DNA of 64,000 nt from Atrichornis clamosus (lineage: Eukaryota > Chordata > Aves > Passeriformes > Menuridae): contig WBMZ01012759.1 in assembly GCA_013400975.1 (NCBI GenBank), positions 62,001 to 126,000 on the forward strand, in the 5' to 3' direction. The notes under the pieces are model-generated. The model worked only from the letters and a program-made list of their open reading frames with translations, was not told the DNA's origin and searched no databases. How positions within the stretch are numbered: position 1 is the first letter of the stretch; every line of letters starts with the position of its first letter. A program made the translations under genes and the position numbers. Shown here piece after piece: positions 1 through 12,894 of the stretch.

Positions 1-1504
1 GTCCCGGGTCCGGGCAGGCTGTCCCGGCCCTTCTCACCAGCCCTGTCCCTTCCTTCACACCTGACATCTGCAAAGCAGCAGGGGAGGGAGATCAGGGTGC
101 ACACCGAAGGGTTCCTGCTTTCTGCCACCTGCCCAGATTCTGCGTGTTGTCCTCTCTTCTGTCCCTGGAAAGTGGCAGGGAAGGGAGGAGGAGGAGGATG
201 GTGTGGTGACCGCTCCAGAGTGCTGAGCTCGGCCTCAGAGCAGCTGGCACTGCTGAAACCCAGCAGTGGCTTGTTGCTTCCAGGCCGCCCTTTTCTGACT
301 TTCTCTGAAGTGAATTTTCAGCCTTGCCCACCCTTGCTCGCCCCTGTTTTGTGGTTGGGAAGACAGTTGCAACAAGGGGGGAAGATTTTCCTTCTAGAAA
401 GGCAGGATAAGATCCAGAGCATCTTGTAGGCTAAGTAGAACAGATGGGAAGCCTACTGCTTTGCCCTCCTCAGCAGGTTAGAATCTGGTGGCTTGTGTAT
501 GAGATTTAATGTGGATATGAATAAATAATAGAGAGAAGAGAAGGAAATATTTGCTCAAAACAGAGTTCACAGAATGATATGCTCTACTGATACATCAGTC
601 CAAAAATACCTCCTTGTCGAGACTCATTTTTCAGCTCCTTTGACAGCAGCTAGTGTCCCAATTTGAAGGGCTCTCTGTGGATTTCAATCCCACTCTTCCT
701 CCCTGTCCCGTCAATGTTACATATCCCAGTTTACTAATACAGGGCTCTTTCTCATATAAGGAAAATAAATTAGCAATTTAGAAAGGCTGACCAGAGACAA
801 CTCATCAAAGAGGAGTCCAGAGCTGTGTGAGTGGCAGCACTATCTTACAAATTCTATAAATACTTGGTGTCACCCCATGCACATCTTCCTTGGATTTTGC
901 ATTTATTTCTCCCTATATTATACGCCAACATGGGTAGCAAAATATGAAAAAGAGGAGACAGCAGAGATTAGGGGCTGGAAACATTTTCACAGCAGTATCT
1001 TGTCAGCTTTCCAGCACACTCTGACTTATCGAGATCCAAACACTCACAGCTGGTGCATATTTTAATGCCAAATGACTGGCATGGCTGAAATTGGAATTCA
1101 CAGTCTCTCAATGCACCGTACTAGCGCATTTAGTCAGCACATCGCTTTTGTGTGACTCTTTTAAAGTTAAGTTACATTTCAATGAGGGTATTTTTATGGA
1201 GGCACTGTGAACCTGCACGGAAGATTGTGTGGCTTGGTGTGCCAAGTGTCTCTATGTCTGATTAAAATTAGAAGTAAAACAACATGAAAAACCCTTCTAA
1301 TTTACTGCCCTAAAATTGTCAATTAGAGCAGTGCCAAGCAGTCTGGCAAGAGCTCCAGTTCTTCCAAAAGGCAGAAGAGCAGTGCCAACTCTGAAGCAAA
1401 GGAAAGCAGAGGAAATATTTGTCAACTCTATCCAATAACTGGTCACGTAATAATTGGACAGTAAATTCTCCAACCTGAGTGGTTTGGATGATGGTTGGAA
1501 CAAT
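1..1504. other. Non-coding spacer at left edge
   Basis: No gene is recognised here. The first 60 bases are GC-rich and contain several CCCGGG/CCGG motifs, so the window may begin at the tail of a GC-rich element lying to the left. A plus-strand frame of about 110 codons (97-429) opens with GTG and is glycine and leucine rich. It matches no family I know and is probably a by-product of the GC-rich sequence. From about 480 onward the DNA is ordinary AT-rich spacer. Confidence 0.6.
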
Positions 1505-1666
1505 GCCTGTTTTGGGAAGTGGGGGAAGTTGGGGTTTGCTTTAAGGTGTTTTGATTTGTTTGGGTTTTTATGGGTTTTTTTTTTAGTTTTGTGGGGGTTT
1601 TTTTGTTTGGCAGGTTTTTTTAGGTTGGTTTTATTATGGGTTGTTTTTAGTTTTTAAATTTTTTCG
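1505..1666 (+). repeat. G/T-rich low-complexity tract
   Basis: About 160 bases in which the plus strand is almost entirely G and T. Runs of three to five G directly abut runs of seven to ten T (for example 1572-1584 and 1593-1604). Near its left end are three G-runs at 1514, 1521 and 1531 with short loops; a fourth lies 27 bases further on. A G-quadruplex is therefore possible but not strongly predicted. A 67-codon frame across the tract (G, F, L, W, V-rich) is a composition artefact. Confidence 0.75.
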
Positions 1667-1905
1667 TAAGTGCCTTCTTTTTCATCGGAATTGTGATAGG
1701 TTACTGTGTAGCTCAGTGCTGAGCTGCATGTTCTATGTACGCTGCCATGTTTCCTGAACAGCTCAGTATATTTGTCTGTGAAATTTGAAATAATCAACTA
1801 TTACTCTCAATGATGCTAGAGGAAAGGTTTTGGGACAATCTACTTCAGCAGGGCCATAGCTGGTGTACATCCATCCTCTGAAACTCAGTGGCCAGAAATA
1901 TGAAT

Positions 1906-2240
1906 TGCGACCCTCCAGTACCTCAAGGGAGACTACAAGAAAGATGGAAAGGGACTATTTACAAAGAATGTAGTGACAGGACAAGGGAGAATGGCTTCAA
2001 ACTACATAGAGTAGCTTTAGACTGGTTATTAGGAAAAAGTTCTTTTCTGTGAGGGTGGTGAGACCCTGGCACAGGTTGCCCAGAGAAGTTGTGGTTGCCT
2101 CATCCCTGGAAGTGTTCAAGGCCAGACTGGATGGAGTTTGGAGCAGTCTGGTCTAGAGGAAGATGCCCACAACATGGGGGTTGGAACTAAAGGTTCTTTA
2201 AGGGCCCTTCCAACCCAAGCCTTTCTATGGTTCTATGATT
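1906..2240 (+). mobile_element. CR1 LINE, 5'-truncated 3' end
   Basis: This is the 3' terminal part of a Chicken Repeat 1 non-LTR retrotransposon, in plus orientation. It shows the usual order of the CR1 tail: a block of the type 'agtgacaggacaagggagaa' near 1972, a segment meaning 'attaggaaaaagttcttt' near 2029, 'ggtggtgagaccctgg' near 2055, 'caggttgcccagagaagttg' near 2073, 'ccctggaagtgttcaaggcc' near 2105, and a terminal 'ttctatggttctatgatt' at 2223-2240. That terminus is the degenerate octamer repeat ending avian CR1 copies. Only about 335 bases remain, all from the end of ORF2 and the 3' UTR, so the copy is dead. 5' truncation is normal for CR1, which also makes no long target duplication. 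I compared it from memory of the consensus and did not align it. Confidence 0.93.
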
Positions 2241-3272
2241 TCCCTCCTAGGAGGTGCAGTTCAGGTTTGTAGTAAGATCTTGCCTCGACTCTGAGCACCT
2301 GAACTCAGACAAGAGCCCTACTGTGGGGTCATGGTCCGTCCCCAAGAGGTCCTGCAGCGCTATGGGGGAGAACTGTTAGCTCTAGGGAGCTCCTGTGGGA
2401 TCATCCTTCTAACAATACTGCTGGACAAGGTTGTGTCACACAATGCTGTGGTGTTTGGGGGTAGGCTCTCACAGCTTAAGAAGGTCCCAAACTGTCTAAG
2501 TTATTCTAGAGTCATGGAGGAACTCAGATTTTGTTCATTAACGTTCTTGCTAGACTATGAAATTAATTGGATTCAATTCAATAGAAGCAAGATCCCAATG
2601 TGAGAGATACTTTTGAACTCTCCAAACCTACAAGAGCTTTTTTCATGTGATCCATGTGTTTGCAAACAGTTATCGTACTTGAATACTTTGACACAGATGG
2701 AGGCAACAGATCAGCCAGTACTTCCATTCTAACCCAGATTGTGTAGAACTTTTTGTGACTTGCTTTCTTTACTTTTTGAATTTTTAAAATTTTGTTCCAA
2801 ATCCTAGATTTCAGTTTATCTTAAGTATTGTAGTAGATTCAGACTTTCAGGATGAACAAAACAAAGGACAGTGTATATACCAACATTAAAAGTTGATTAA
2901 TAAACCATCTTAGCAAAAACATTGGGGGCAGAGGAGGTGGGTGGAACTACAATACAGAAGGTAAATTATGACTCTATCAAGAGCAGAGTCAAGTCTGGGC
3001 AGTTACTGAAGAACATGTGGAAAACAAAATGAGCAACAGGTGGCACAGGACACAAAGAGGAACAACAGAGGTATCCAGGCCAATGCTCTCACATGCTGCA
3101 CTGAACAGGGTGAATAATCCCTGGCATTAACTTCTTTCCCTTCTCATGTAAATCTGTGCCAGGAAAGAAAAAGATATTTGAAAGAGTGACAGGAAGATAT
3201 GACCAAACTCTGAACTAACTGGGAAAGAGAGACAAAGGGAAAGGGCTTCAACTTGTCTCAGAATAGTAATTG
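2241..3272. other. Non-coding spacer
   Basis: Ordinary spacer after the CR1 terminus. A 90-codon plus-strand frame (2331-2603) begins just after the repeat but has no recognisable domain and no supporting context. Nothing else stands out. Confidence 0.6.
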
Positions 3273-3323
3273 AGGTTTGTGTTGGGGTTTTTTTGTTTGA
3301 GTGGGGTTTTTTTTTTCCTGGGA
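3273..3323 (+). repeat. Short G/T-rich low-complexity tract
   Basis: Two G4-T(7 to 10) junctions in tandem: GGGG at 3284-3287 followed by seven T, and GGGG at 3303-3306 followed by ten T. This is the same sequence style as the tract at 1505-1666. The flanks show no repeat that I recognise. Confidence 0.65.
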
Positions 3324-6300
3324 GGCTGGTCTGAGAAAATGAGAACCAGAGCAGCTGGCATTTGTGCCTGGTCTGTTTCAAGGGCTCTTGCCTCAGGAAC
3401 TGGTGAAGTTCAAAACTGGGACCTCAGCACTGCCTGGAGTCTGACTACTCATAAAGAAAAACAAACCACAGTGTCCAGTTTTCTCTCCCTGAGGTTCAGA
3501 GCATGTATACCTCACAGAGGTCTTAAGAGGAGTTTCACTACCTTCAAGAAGCAAGATTAGACTGTGAACAGTGTATTTTACTGTTATTATCAAATATAAT
3601 GACAGTATATGCTGTTATATAATAACATATATGCAGTAGGGCGAAGGGAAATGCCAGTGCTATAGGACCCCATACTATAGGATATTAACATAAAACATAG
3701 CCTGTGTTACAGGTTTAGATTAGTGCCTCCCAGTGTTATGGAACCATTTGTTAAGGTATGAAATTGTTAGAAGAAAACAGTGAATTATTTTGCACCCAGT
3801 AGTTATAACAAAGTTATTACAAAGACATCTTTGGTACTCAGGAAAACTGAAGGAACACAAAACCAATTTGTCTCTTTTTCCACTTGCAGCCTTCATGACT
3901 GCAGAAAGAATTATTTATGTTTAAAAGGCCAAACCCCTTTCAAATAATCTGGGACATTTGCATGTTTTGGTACTAAGTTCAGTGGGAGCAGAAATAGGGC
4001 CATGATGGGTCAATACAAAGCTTTTGGCCTAAGCATTTGAATTTTACTCTTTATTTCAGATTCATGTTGTCTTCTCAAGCCCCCCATTCCTGCATCAATT
4101 CAAAGATAGAATATGTACCAACTGCAGTGCTTCACATGTCTCTGGGATTGCTAATATTTAATGAGTTTTAACATAATTTATTACCAGTAGAGAGCAGTCT
4201 GAGATTAGAATTATTATCAGACATTGCATGAGGAAAATACCATGGTTGAGCCACCACGTACAATACATAGTACAGAATTAAACTGATTAATTTTTAAGCA
4301 TACATATATACTTGTAACTTGGTTTTGCCATTTGGGTCTTTAAAGAGCAAACATTTGAAAAATTTGTGTATAGCATAAAGTGAAGGAAGTGTTCTTTACA
4401 GTTTGAATTTTAAAGGTGTGACTGCTGGAGGTCGTATTCCTATCTTTGCCTGACCTTGTTTAAAAACAGACTATTGTAAGTACTATTTGTGGTTCATGGT
4501 TTACCTTAGTTTCTAAGCCTGAAACTTCCCTTGATGACCAGTGTGTAGAGCATTATGTTGTTACCTTCATTTCAATTTGCTTAAATTATTTTTAATAGTT
4601 TTCAAGTTACAAACATAAAGCCTGTTTTTCCTCAGTAGCTTCCTACAGAGTGGTTAATTCATAGTCCTGAAAGATGTAAGAAATACAAATCACTGCCAAA
4701 ATCAATAAACTGAAGTATTGACTTTGAATCCTGTCCTATTCTGAAAGCATTAATCGACATGCTAAATCATGTCATCATTACAGTTCTGTCCATCTTGCAG
4801 TTTTCATCAATTTTGGACCATGAGTTCTAGTTACACTACTTACCTTTTATTCTTTTTTTTTTACTTTTTTTTTTTTTGGTACTGTAAGGGCTTGTCTTCA
4901 AATCCTGTTTTGTTTGTTTTACCCTGTAACATAGTCAATGCTCTAATTTTACTGCATTATCCAGCAGACAGATGGGGCTGTTATGGGTAAATCTCCAAAA
5001 TCTCTAACTCCTGATTTGAGTCTTTCTGGAGGCAAGAGGAACAGCACATCTAGCCATATCAAAAGAGAGATCTGCTTGTGGTGTACAGTAAGCCTCAGTG
5101 CCTGGAACTGCATCTAAACAGATTTGGGTTTAATTTTATTTGATTTTTTCTTGGGTTCCTGCTCTCTTATGACTGGACCTCACTTCCTGTGCTCTTTTCC
5201 TGTGGTTGCATGGATGGACATCCTGTGCCAGTTGGGCAGGAGCTCTCCTGCTCTCTGCCATGAAACACAGGCAGGGAGATGCAGGGCTCTATTTAGCCCA
5301 CCTGTTCTCTGCACAGGGCAGAGCAAGCACATGAAGCTAAAGTGCAGCTCAGTCTTGCCACATAAGTCTCACACACGTTCAAAACAGAAATAAGTGCGTG
5401 ACTGAGAGGTTCATATGTGGCTGCTCAGGTGGCTCAGGCAAGGAAAGCGTGTAGGAACAGAGCCGAACCTGGAGTGTCAACACCTGTCTCTGCAGAGATG
5501 AAAGAGTAGGTGTGTCCTGTGTATAGTCATTAGTGTAGGAACAAATAAGCGTGACCCATCCCTCCGAATGTCTAATCCAAGTCAGCTCCTTTCATCAGAG
5601 CCTCTTAAGACCTCTCCAAAAAAGTTCAACTTGCTTTCAACTCCACCACACATCAACAGATGGATGTGGGTCTACAGGAATCTTTCTAGGCATAAAAACT
5701 TTCTGATAACAGCAACTTCATTTACATGGAGTTGTTTAGTCCTTAGAGCCATGGAAGGTGTGTATGGCCTGATAAGGAGTCCTGGATAGTTGTGTTTGCA
5801 AAACTTGCTGGGATAAAGTGAGGTCGGCATGTTTAATTCACTTATTTGGTGATATGGAAGTGGTAGGGGAAATCAATCCCAAAGGAGAATTGATTTGTGC
5901 TCGGGTTGTCTGTAGAACCCCAGTGCATCAGTTAGAGGAACAGCATAGCTCAGAGGTATATTATGCATTTATTTTTGTAGGCTTCTAGGGAAACCTCTGG
6001 AGAAGTGGCTTAATTTCAAGGGGACAATGAAGAGAACTTCTAAAGGAGCACAGTTATAATGAAAAGAGAACACAAAAGTTAAGGGAGCTAACCTGGCTTT
6101 GCTTTCAGGTTGCATCAGAATTTGTCATTTATCCCCACCATCATTTTTTACTTTATTGCTGCACACCAAGGATGTGCAGTTTGGGGCTTTTGTCTGTGTT
6201 AGATTGATACAAACTTGAGATGGCAAGACCTTTTTGTCTTACTGCCAAAAGTATTAGTGGGGCAGAAACCTGAAAATTTTACATATTTTGTGTCCATAGT

Positions 6301-7169
6301 TTTGCACTACTATGCTTATTAGCCTTTAGTGATAAACTGTTTTTATCACAGTTCAAACCTCTTTTTCAGAATGTGCGTTTTTTAAAAGCCATTTTTAAAA
6401 TCTATACAGAGGATTAAATAGATAATCACCAACCATTTGACTCCAGAATTCTTGTTTATGTATTAGTAGGTTTTCCTATTTGAATGATATAAATAACCAA
6501 GACAGAGACCCAGCCTGCAAGAGCCTATCTGGGTCTTTATCACCGAACAGAAGCTGTCACTTCATGGGTGCGGTTCACTTGTTTCTTTCATGTATTTCTT
6601 GCTCTAGCGTCAGCCAAGCCTCATCCCATGAGAACTTGTGGTTGCTGTTTTTCTCAGTGCTTCCTTATCTCAGGTTCCAGGGTTGGCTTTTTTTAGCTCT
6701 CTTGTTGTGTTGCAATCTCTCCATAGACTCCCTGAAATACAGTGCAGTAGGGCAGTTGGCGGGCATTGTCTGACTCGGATGCGTTTTACCTCTCTGGTTT
6801 TGTGAGGGAATTGATAATTAAAGATGAGAGGCTTATTGCTGTAGCATAATGCAGGCATACTTTAGAACCAGAAAGCAAGCATCACAGCACTCAAGAGGAA
6901 ATGAAAGTTCAATATTGTCCACATTATTAATCACTTGCATTGTTTCTCTCTGTGACAAAAGCAATCTGTATTTTCTATGGCTCTCCATGAATATTTACAT
7001 TTAAAAAAAATCAGTGTGTTCTTTTAACAGTTACCTCTTAAGGGCACTGTTCGGAATTCCTCTATAGGAATCTCATTGGAGGATAAAATACTTATATCTG
7101 AATTCTTCAGCAATAAAATAAGAATATCCATTTGAAAAGATTTGCCTAAATGTTATGTATAATCTGTAG
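3324..7169. other. Non-coding spacer
   Basis: AT-rich spacer of nearly 4 kb without a recognised gene. A good polypyrimidine-AG acceptor-like site ends at 3890, but no donor in a sensible reading frame follows it. T-runs occur near 4850-4878. Open frames are all under 100 codons and resemble no known protein. Confidence 0.6.
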
Positions 7170-7262
7170 AATATAAATTCTTGGAGATAGAGATTGCCTT
7201 TTATTCTGTACTAGTAAGGTACCTAGAACAATAGTGTCATTGTAAGTGACTGTAGTTGAATA
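7170..7262 (+). repeat. Possible ancient LINE 3'-end relic
   Basis: The wording 'agattgccttttattctgta' (7190-7209), then 'ggtacctagaacaatagtgt' (7218-7237), resembles the phrase 'gggactgtcttttattatgt ... agtgcctagcacaatgggg'. That phrase is found in old amniote LINE tails of the CR1/L2 type. The match is diverged, has no clear ends and was judged by eye. It could be chance, and the family cannot be assigned. Confidence 0.33.
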
Positions 7263-8443
7263 GGTATTGAAAACTAATATTTCAACAGCCACAGTACTCA
7301 AAATGTGTTTTGAAAGATGATATATAACGGCTCTATTGCAAGACTATAGTTTGTAAACAATATAAAAATAAAAAATATGACACCTCCCTTGCCTCTCCTG
7401 TGCCCACATAGTCAAAGAAAACATAAAACCCTAAACCTAGGGAAAACAGTGTTACAAAATATCCTGCTAACAAGAAATAGTGTGTAGTAACTTGGCTTTA
7501 TCCTTGTGTATGCACATCTTAATCCAGCCTTCAGTTAAGGCTGAATGTGATACTTCCTCACTTGTAAAACACCACTGAAGTGTGTTTAGCATAGTTTTAT
7601 TTTAAATATGGAATATAAATAGTGCATGTAAACCCAAGGCTGAGGGCAGAAATTGCTGTGCAGAGGGCTGGGTAACAGAAACAGTTTTGGGGATGGGCAG
7701 TGGACCTGGATCTCCGGCCTGCTCAAGGATGCACCAGCGGCTGAAGGCAGCCGGATCCTCTGCTGCCTGTGCCCCTTTGGGGTCAGCAGCTCCTCTGCAG
7801 GTCACGAGCATGCAACGGGGAGGGAAGCAGAGGAGGAAGGGGAAGCCAGTTGTGAGGTTTCTACTGTGGTGAAAGTTCCTGTACCCCTACATGCCCACCT
7901 GAATGGTGTGAGCAGAGGCACTGGCTATCCTGAGAGACTGCTTCAGGGCTGAGCAGCAGCACAGCTGCTACACACAGCCTGCGGCTCCGCCAGCATGGAG
8001 GAAACCCGGGAAGGATTTATTGTAGCAGTTCCCCCACTTCCCTTCTGTGATATCTGTCCTTGTCAATGATGGCCAGCCCCTTTCACGGGCAATTGGCCTC
8101 AAGGGAACTGCTTGTCTCTGGAGAATTGCATCTGTTTCCTTCATCTCTCTCCAACTCACACTCATCTATTTGCATGCCAATAAGTTTTTTCTCTTTGTGG
8201 GATATTATCTTTAAAGACTGCCCTTTTGTGTATGGCCCTTCCCCCTTCCACAGCCTTACCCACATGCATACTTTCTCCTTCCTTCCTAAGGAGTTTCCCT
8301 AAACAATGAATAGAAACAGGAAGGCACTTACGGCCTCTTTTCCCTTCCCTTTCACTGAAAAGCATTAGGGCTTTTTACACAGTGACCTTGAAGTAGCCTT
8401 CCTTTCCCAGCTCAGACTGGTAGTGGTGATTGATGTACCTTTG
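7263..8443. other. Non-coding spacer, moderately GC-rich in the middle
   Basis: Sequence from about 7640 to 8010 is richer in G and C than its surroundings, so overlapping frames of 60-100 codons occur on both strands. None has a recognisable motif, and no frame has convincing splice sites at both ends. The region could be an unassigned exon or regulatory stretch, but nothing in it demonstrates this. Confidence 0.5.
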
Positions 8444-8592
8444 AGGGGGGGCAAAGGCAAAGAGGAGGTGAAATAATAAAAATGAAATAAAATAAAGGAA
8501 AAGAGAAGAGAAAATCTTCCCAGACTGAGGAATTCAGAGATGAAAAGAAAGAAAAGAAAAAAAGAAAAAAAAAACCAAACCCAAAAAAGCAA
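8444..8592 (+). repeat. Purine-rich (A/G) low-complexity tract
   Basis: An A-rich, G-interrupted stretch with an uninterrupted 33-base purine run at 8542-8574 (GAAAA/GAAA-type units). It ends in A-runs broken by CC and CCC. Read on the minus strand, the right end has the same G-run/T-run style as the G/T tracts elsewhere in the window. The minus-strand frames across it (F, S, L-rich) are composition artefacts. Confidence 0.75.
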
Positions 8593-9224
8593 GGAACCCA
8601 GTTCACCTGTATAGGCTTGAATGTCTCTGAATAGCTACCCCATGGAGGTGTGATTGCTCTGTATTATGCTCTGTAGGTCAGAGTCACTGGGTGACTGAGA
8701 GCTTGCAGTCAGATACCTGGGGCTTCCTCTTCCCACAAAAGCAGTAGGGAAAGAAACAAGGATTTTTTATGAAACCAGAAAATTACAGTTTTTTTCTACA
8801 GGCTTATCTTAAAATGTTACTCCTATCAGCATCAATGGAAGAGGCTTGAGTAAATTATGGCCATTTTCAGGAGTGCACACTTATCCAAAGGTGTTCAGCT
8901 TCACTTTTTCCTTGAGTTCCTGCTGACAAAACTGCACTGTGTAATGGCTGAGTGTCAATCACCAGCGGACGCTGTCGTGTTCAGCGGAAAGTACTGAGCA
9001 GCTCTGAGAGGGGGTGTTTAAAACATGAGCAGCCTCAAGGAATAACCAGTGTGTGTTGCTCATTGTGATTTTGACTTTGCTTTTCTACCTTGTTTACTTG
9101 TTAATTTTACCCTCCAAACGGCATTATTTAAGAACACATTTAATAAAATACCTGATTAAAGGTTATGATAATAAGCACATTATAGAGTTTCAGAGCATGT
9201 CAAGTATCAACATATAAGTCAGGT

Positions 9225-9335
9225 AGTTCACTGTGCCTTTGAAACACTAGAAAATTATTTCCCTTAGACAGGTGAGGACAATGCTGACTAAATGACTTGC
9301 CAAAGTCCTCCAGTGTGTCCAGCAGAACTGGCTCA
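9225..9335 (+). repeat. MIR/L2-like ancient repeat relic
   Basis: The segment 'attatttcccttagacaggt' followed by 'gaggacaatgctgactaaat', 'gacttgccaaagtcctccag' and 'agcagaactggctcat' follows the order of the MIR/L2 tail. That tail reads: cattttacagatgaggaaact, aagtgacttgcccaaggtcacacagc, then agagctgg. Such elements are old and very diverged in birds. The call rests on word order judged by eye, without alignment. The 80-codon minus frame across it has no meaning under this reading. Confidence 0.42.
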
Positions 9336-12300
9336 TGAGCTTGCTTCATAATCGGTTCATCACCTTGGCATGAATATCTATTTAGTGTTTTCCATTTCTT
9401 ACAATGTCGTTTGAATTTTTCTGCTCTCACTGAGTTGCACACGCTTATCCTCTTTTTTTTTTTCAGTCTTACAAAAAAGTGCTTGGCTGGGTCTGACTGA
9501 TAGCTTGATGGCTCTCATCCCCTTTCATGCAAACAGGTGCATTCTGGAAGCAAACAAGGAAGGAATGAATGGTGTCCTTTCTTTCCCCAAAACCACAGAA
9601 ATACAAAATTAACTGCCAAAAGAAAGTTTTCAAGTAAAAAGAACTTCTTCATTGCCTTTGCTCTTCTTGACCTGCCTCCATACTGGTTTTATTAATTTAC
9701 TCTGGATTCTTGACTCATCTGTTGCTCCGTCCCAGCTCTTCCATAAATGAGCTGTGGCTGACCCTGCTAAGCTCCTGCAGGACAGGGCTGTCTGCGAGTC
9801 TCAGAGCAGCACTCTGCATTTAAAAGCAGGCAGGATGAGAGCTCTGATTATCTTCCTGAACTTAAATACAATCTGGTCTGTTCACATGCCTGTTAGCAGT
9901 GTGAAGAATTTATTTCAATTACTGAAACTGGCTCCTTTTGAAACACAAGGAACATTCATGTTTGTCATGAGACACCCTCTTCTCTTCCCACTAAGCATTT
10001 TTGAAACCTGCTTCATTATGCGTGCTCTATGGAGAACCCTTTGGAGAACAATTATGTGTTATCTAAGGTATCATGACAAATGCTGGATACAATAACTCCT
10101 AACTCACAAAAAGCATGAATGCCGCCTTTCTTGAAACCTTGTATTTCTTGCAGCTTTACATCCAGATGGATTTCTTCATTGTCACTGCACGTTAAGTTCA
10201 AACCCGTAGGGATTTTTCCATTAGACACTTAACTCTTTATGGGTCAGTTCAGCAGGTACTTCCCTCCTGAAGCTTCCTCAGTTCCACCAGAGTGTTCATC
10301 CTCCCTCGGTCCTGTTAATTTAGATTCTTTATGTGGAATCCAAGCCAAACAATGCTCTTCCCATTCTAGTGAATGTACTCGCATGGAGATTCTTTTCTGA
10401 AACCAGTGGTAAGCAGACGTCTCAGCATTTTGCAGAGATTAATGAATTTGTCTTCCCAATGTCCCCTAGAGGCAAGAAATCTTTGCACAAAAAAAGGAAT
10501 CCAGTGAGATTAATGGATTTGGTGAAGTTTACAAGGGAGGCAGTGGCACAGAGGTGACTTAGCTCACAGTCCTGTTCTCACATAAGGAGTCATCTTGCCA
10601 GGAAAAACTGCTGTTTCTATTCTTGGTCATAAGTTTGCTATTTAGCATGGTATACAGCCCATGTGGCTTCTTTATAGAGGAAAATAAGAAACTGTCCATT
10701 CCCAAAGAAATAATCATTTAAGGCAATAACAAATATAGAACACAAGAGATGACTTTATATTTACAGGTGTCCAGGATAGAAGATGGGGGGAAAATTTCCC
10801 AATCCATTGCATTCTTCTTGCAAGCTTACTCATAATAAGGAACCGAAGTTCAGGTCCCCTGGCAGTATGAAGAACTGCCTATTTGGAAGTTACTGATCTG
10901 CTGGTTTCTTGCTCACACTTGTATACATTGGACCAAACATTGTGAGCAGGTGTAATACCTTCACCATGATATTTTTTCTTGATGTGGAGGATAAGGCCAA
11001 ATTTTGCTGTTCCTTTGATTACCTTTGCACACCTTTGCACTACTGGAAGGGGTTTGCTGGAAAGATTTCTCATGTTTTTGCCAGGTAGATGTACAAATAA
11101 AGCAGAAATTATTCTTGTGGCAACACAGAGAAGCAGAGTGTTTATTATTCATTCATGACTGAGCATGTTTTAGTCTCGCAGATTTGAAAGGGTTTTTTTA
11201 ATAGAAAGGGACTCCATGTTTTATCAGGTCTCAGCTGTGTTGAATACAATTTTGTACCCCATCTAGAAAAGGAATCTGGGGTTCAAACTTAGCTATGGTT
11301 ATCATCTGGTCTGACCTGCCAGCACTTACTGTGACCTCCTTAATTACACATTTTTTGTTTTTGAGGGCTGAGGCAGCTTAGGAAAACTATTGCTTTCCAT
11401 GAAGGCAAGATTAGGCTCAAGTGATGCCATCTACTTTGTGGTGATTTTTAAATGACCTTTTCAAATACATCCAATTAATGAAATTTATTTCAACTTATCC
11501 TGTATCACTGATTGAAGTGAAGAACTTTATTTTTGCCTTGAAGGTGGAATATGTACTGAATAGTCTTTGCTGAAAGCTTAATCAAATTTGGGTGGGATTG
11601 CCTTTCTTCTGTACTGGAGGGTTTTTTGTGGTCTTTAAAAAATTTTTTTAACCTTCCAAATGCCCTCCTTTGCTTTTAACTTTTTGTCATTCCCCTGTTT
11701 TGGGGAAAATGCCTGGAAATTCTTGATGCAGGTTTCTGTGACATATACTGGGCCATCTTTGCAAAGACATAAGTCTGTCAAGCAAATCAGAGATCTCACT
11801 GAATTAAAACATAGGATTTAGAAATTAGTTGTGTAATGTTTAATTCTTTGGCAGTTGAAAAATTGTGAAGAAGTAAAATTTCTCTGTGCTTGGACTATAA
11901 AGTAAGTGATGTTTTCTCTCTAGACTCTACAAGTGCCTGCTCTAGCAATAGCAATGTTTTCTTGCCAGATGCAGCATACTTAAATCAAGTATATTTTTTT
12001 ATAGTAGTAAAAATAAAGTCTGTTAACTTTTCTGAAATGTAGATATGGAGGTAGGTATCCTTATTTGAAAATTCCATTAAGTTCCCCTGGTTTGTTCATC
12101 TCATTAAGATTTATCAAGAGCAAATGAGGCCTGTGTTCAGAGGCAATTGCTTTATTTCCTGTGCCAGAGGCAGCTTCTTTGATGCTAGATGAGGTCACTT
12201 ACGGTGTTGTTTCTGTCATCATCCCACACAGTTTTGCATGAGCAACTTCTGCAATATTAATCTCCTTTGGAGTTCTCTCAACATTTAGGTTTCAGGTACT

Positions 12301-12894
12301 TTTTATGCAAAGTGAATTCTTCCTCCATTTATGTAATTCCTGTAGTGGTTTGTTTTTTTTTTTTTTTACTGTGCAAATCACCATCACACCTTACAGTCTC
12401 TACATTCTCCAAGTTTTCTAATTCTTCTATATTTTTTTTAACAGATATTTTTGATAATATATTTCTTGGGAGATATATATCTCTTAACCACAGTTCACCC
12501 TGTTTTTCACTGAGATTATAATTTTATTTTTTTCATGAAGCCCATCTTGCAAGGAGGTACTGCTGTGCTTTCCTTCCAGCTGTCTTGTGGGTTGTCCCCA
12601 TACTCTATTGTTGCTTCTTCTAAAAAAGGCACAAACAAACTGTCTTGTGGTCCTCGTGCCAGAGTGAGAAGCAAAAAAACCCCCAAGTATTAACTTTGAT
12701 TTTATATTTCCCTTCAGTGTTGCCTCCCTGACGTTTCTTTCTCTTTGTGGTTCATTTTTCACCTGTGTTGTTCGGTATTTTAGTTTTTCCAAATGTGCCT
12801 CATGACAGGAATGAAAAATGTGTTTCCTGAGCAAGGCCACAGCAGAAACCAGCTGTGCAGACACTGCCTGAACCACTGGGAATGCAGGAGCACG
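9336..12894. other. Non-coding spacer
   Basis: AT-rich spacer. It holds a 10-bp tandem pair (ACCTTTGCAC twice, 11021-11040), an acceptor-like polypyrimidine-AG ending near 10153 without a partner donor, a run of 15 T at 12353-12367, and an inverted AGATATATATCT near 12471-12482. The 113-codon plus frame at 9754-10095 and the 130-codon minus frame at 12484-12876 show no recognisable domain. The minus frame runs up to the CpG island, so transcription from the island toward lower coordinates cannot be excluded. Confidence 0.55.

Noticed and set aside
1505..1666. Possible telomere-like or definite G-quadruplex sequence
   Set aside because: There are no TTAGGG arrays, and the four G-runs needed for a stable quadruplex are separated by a long loop.
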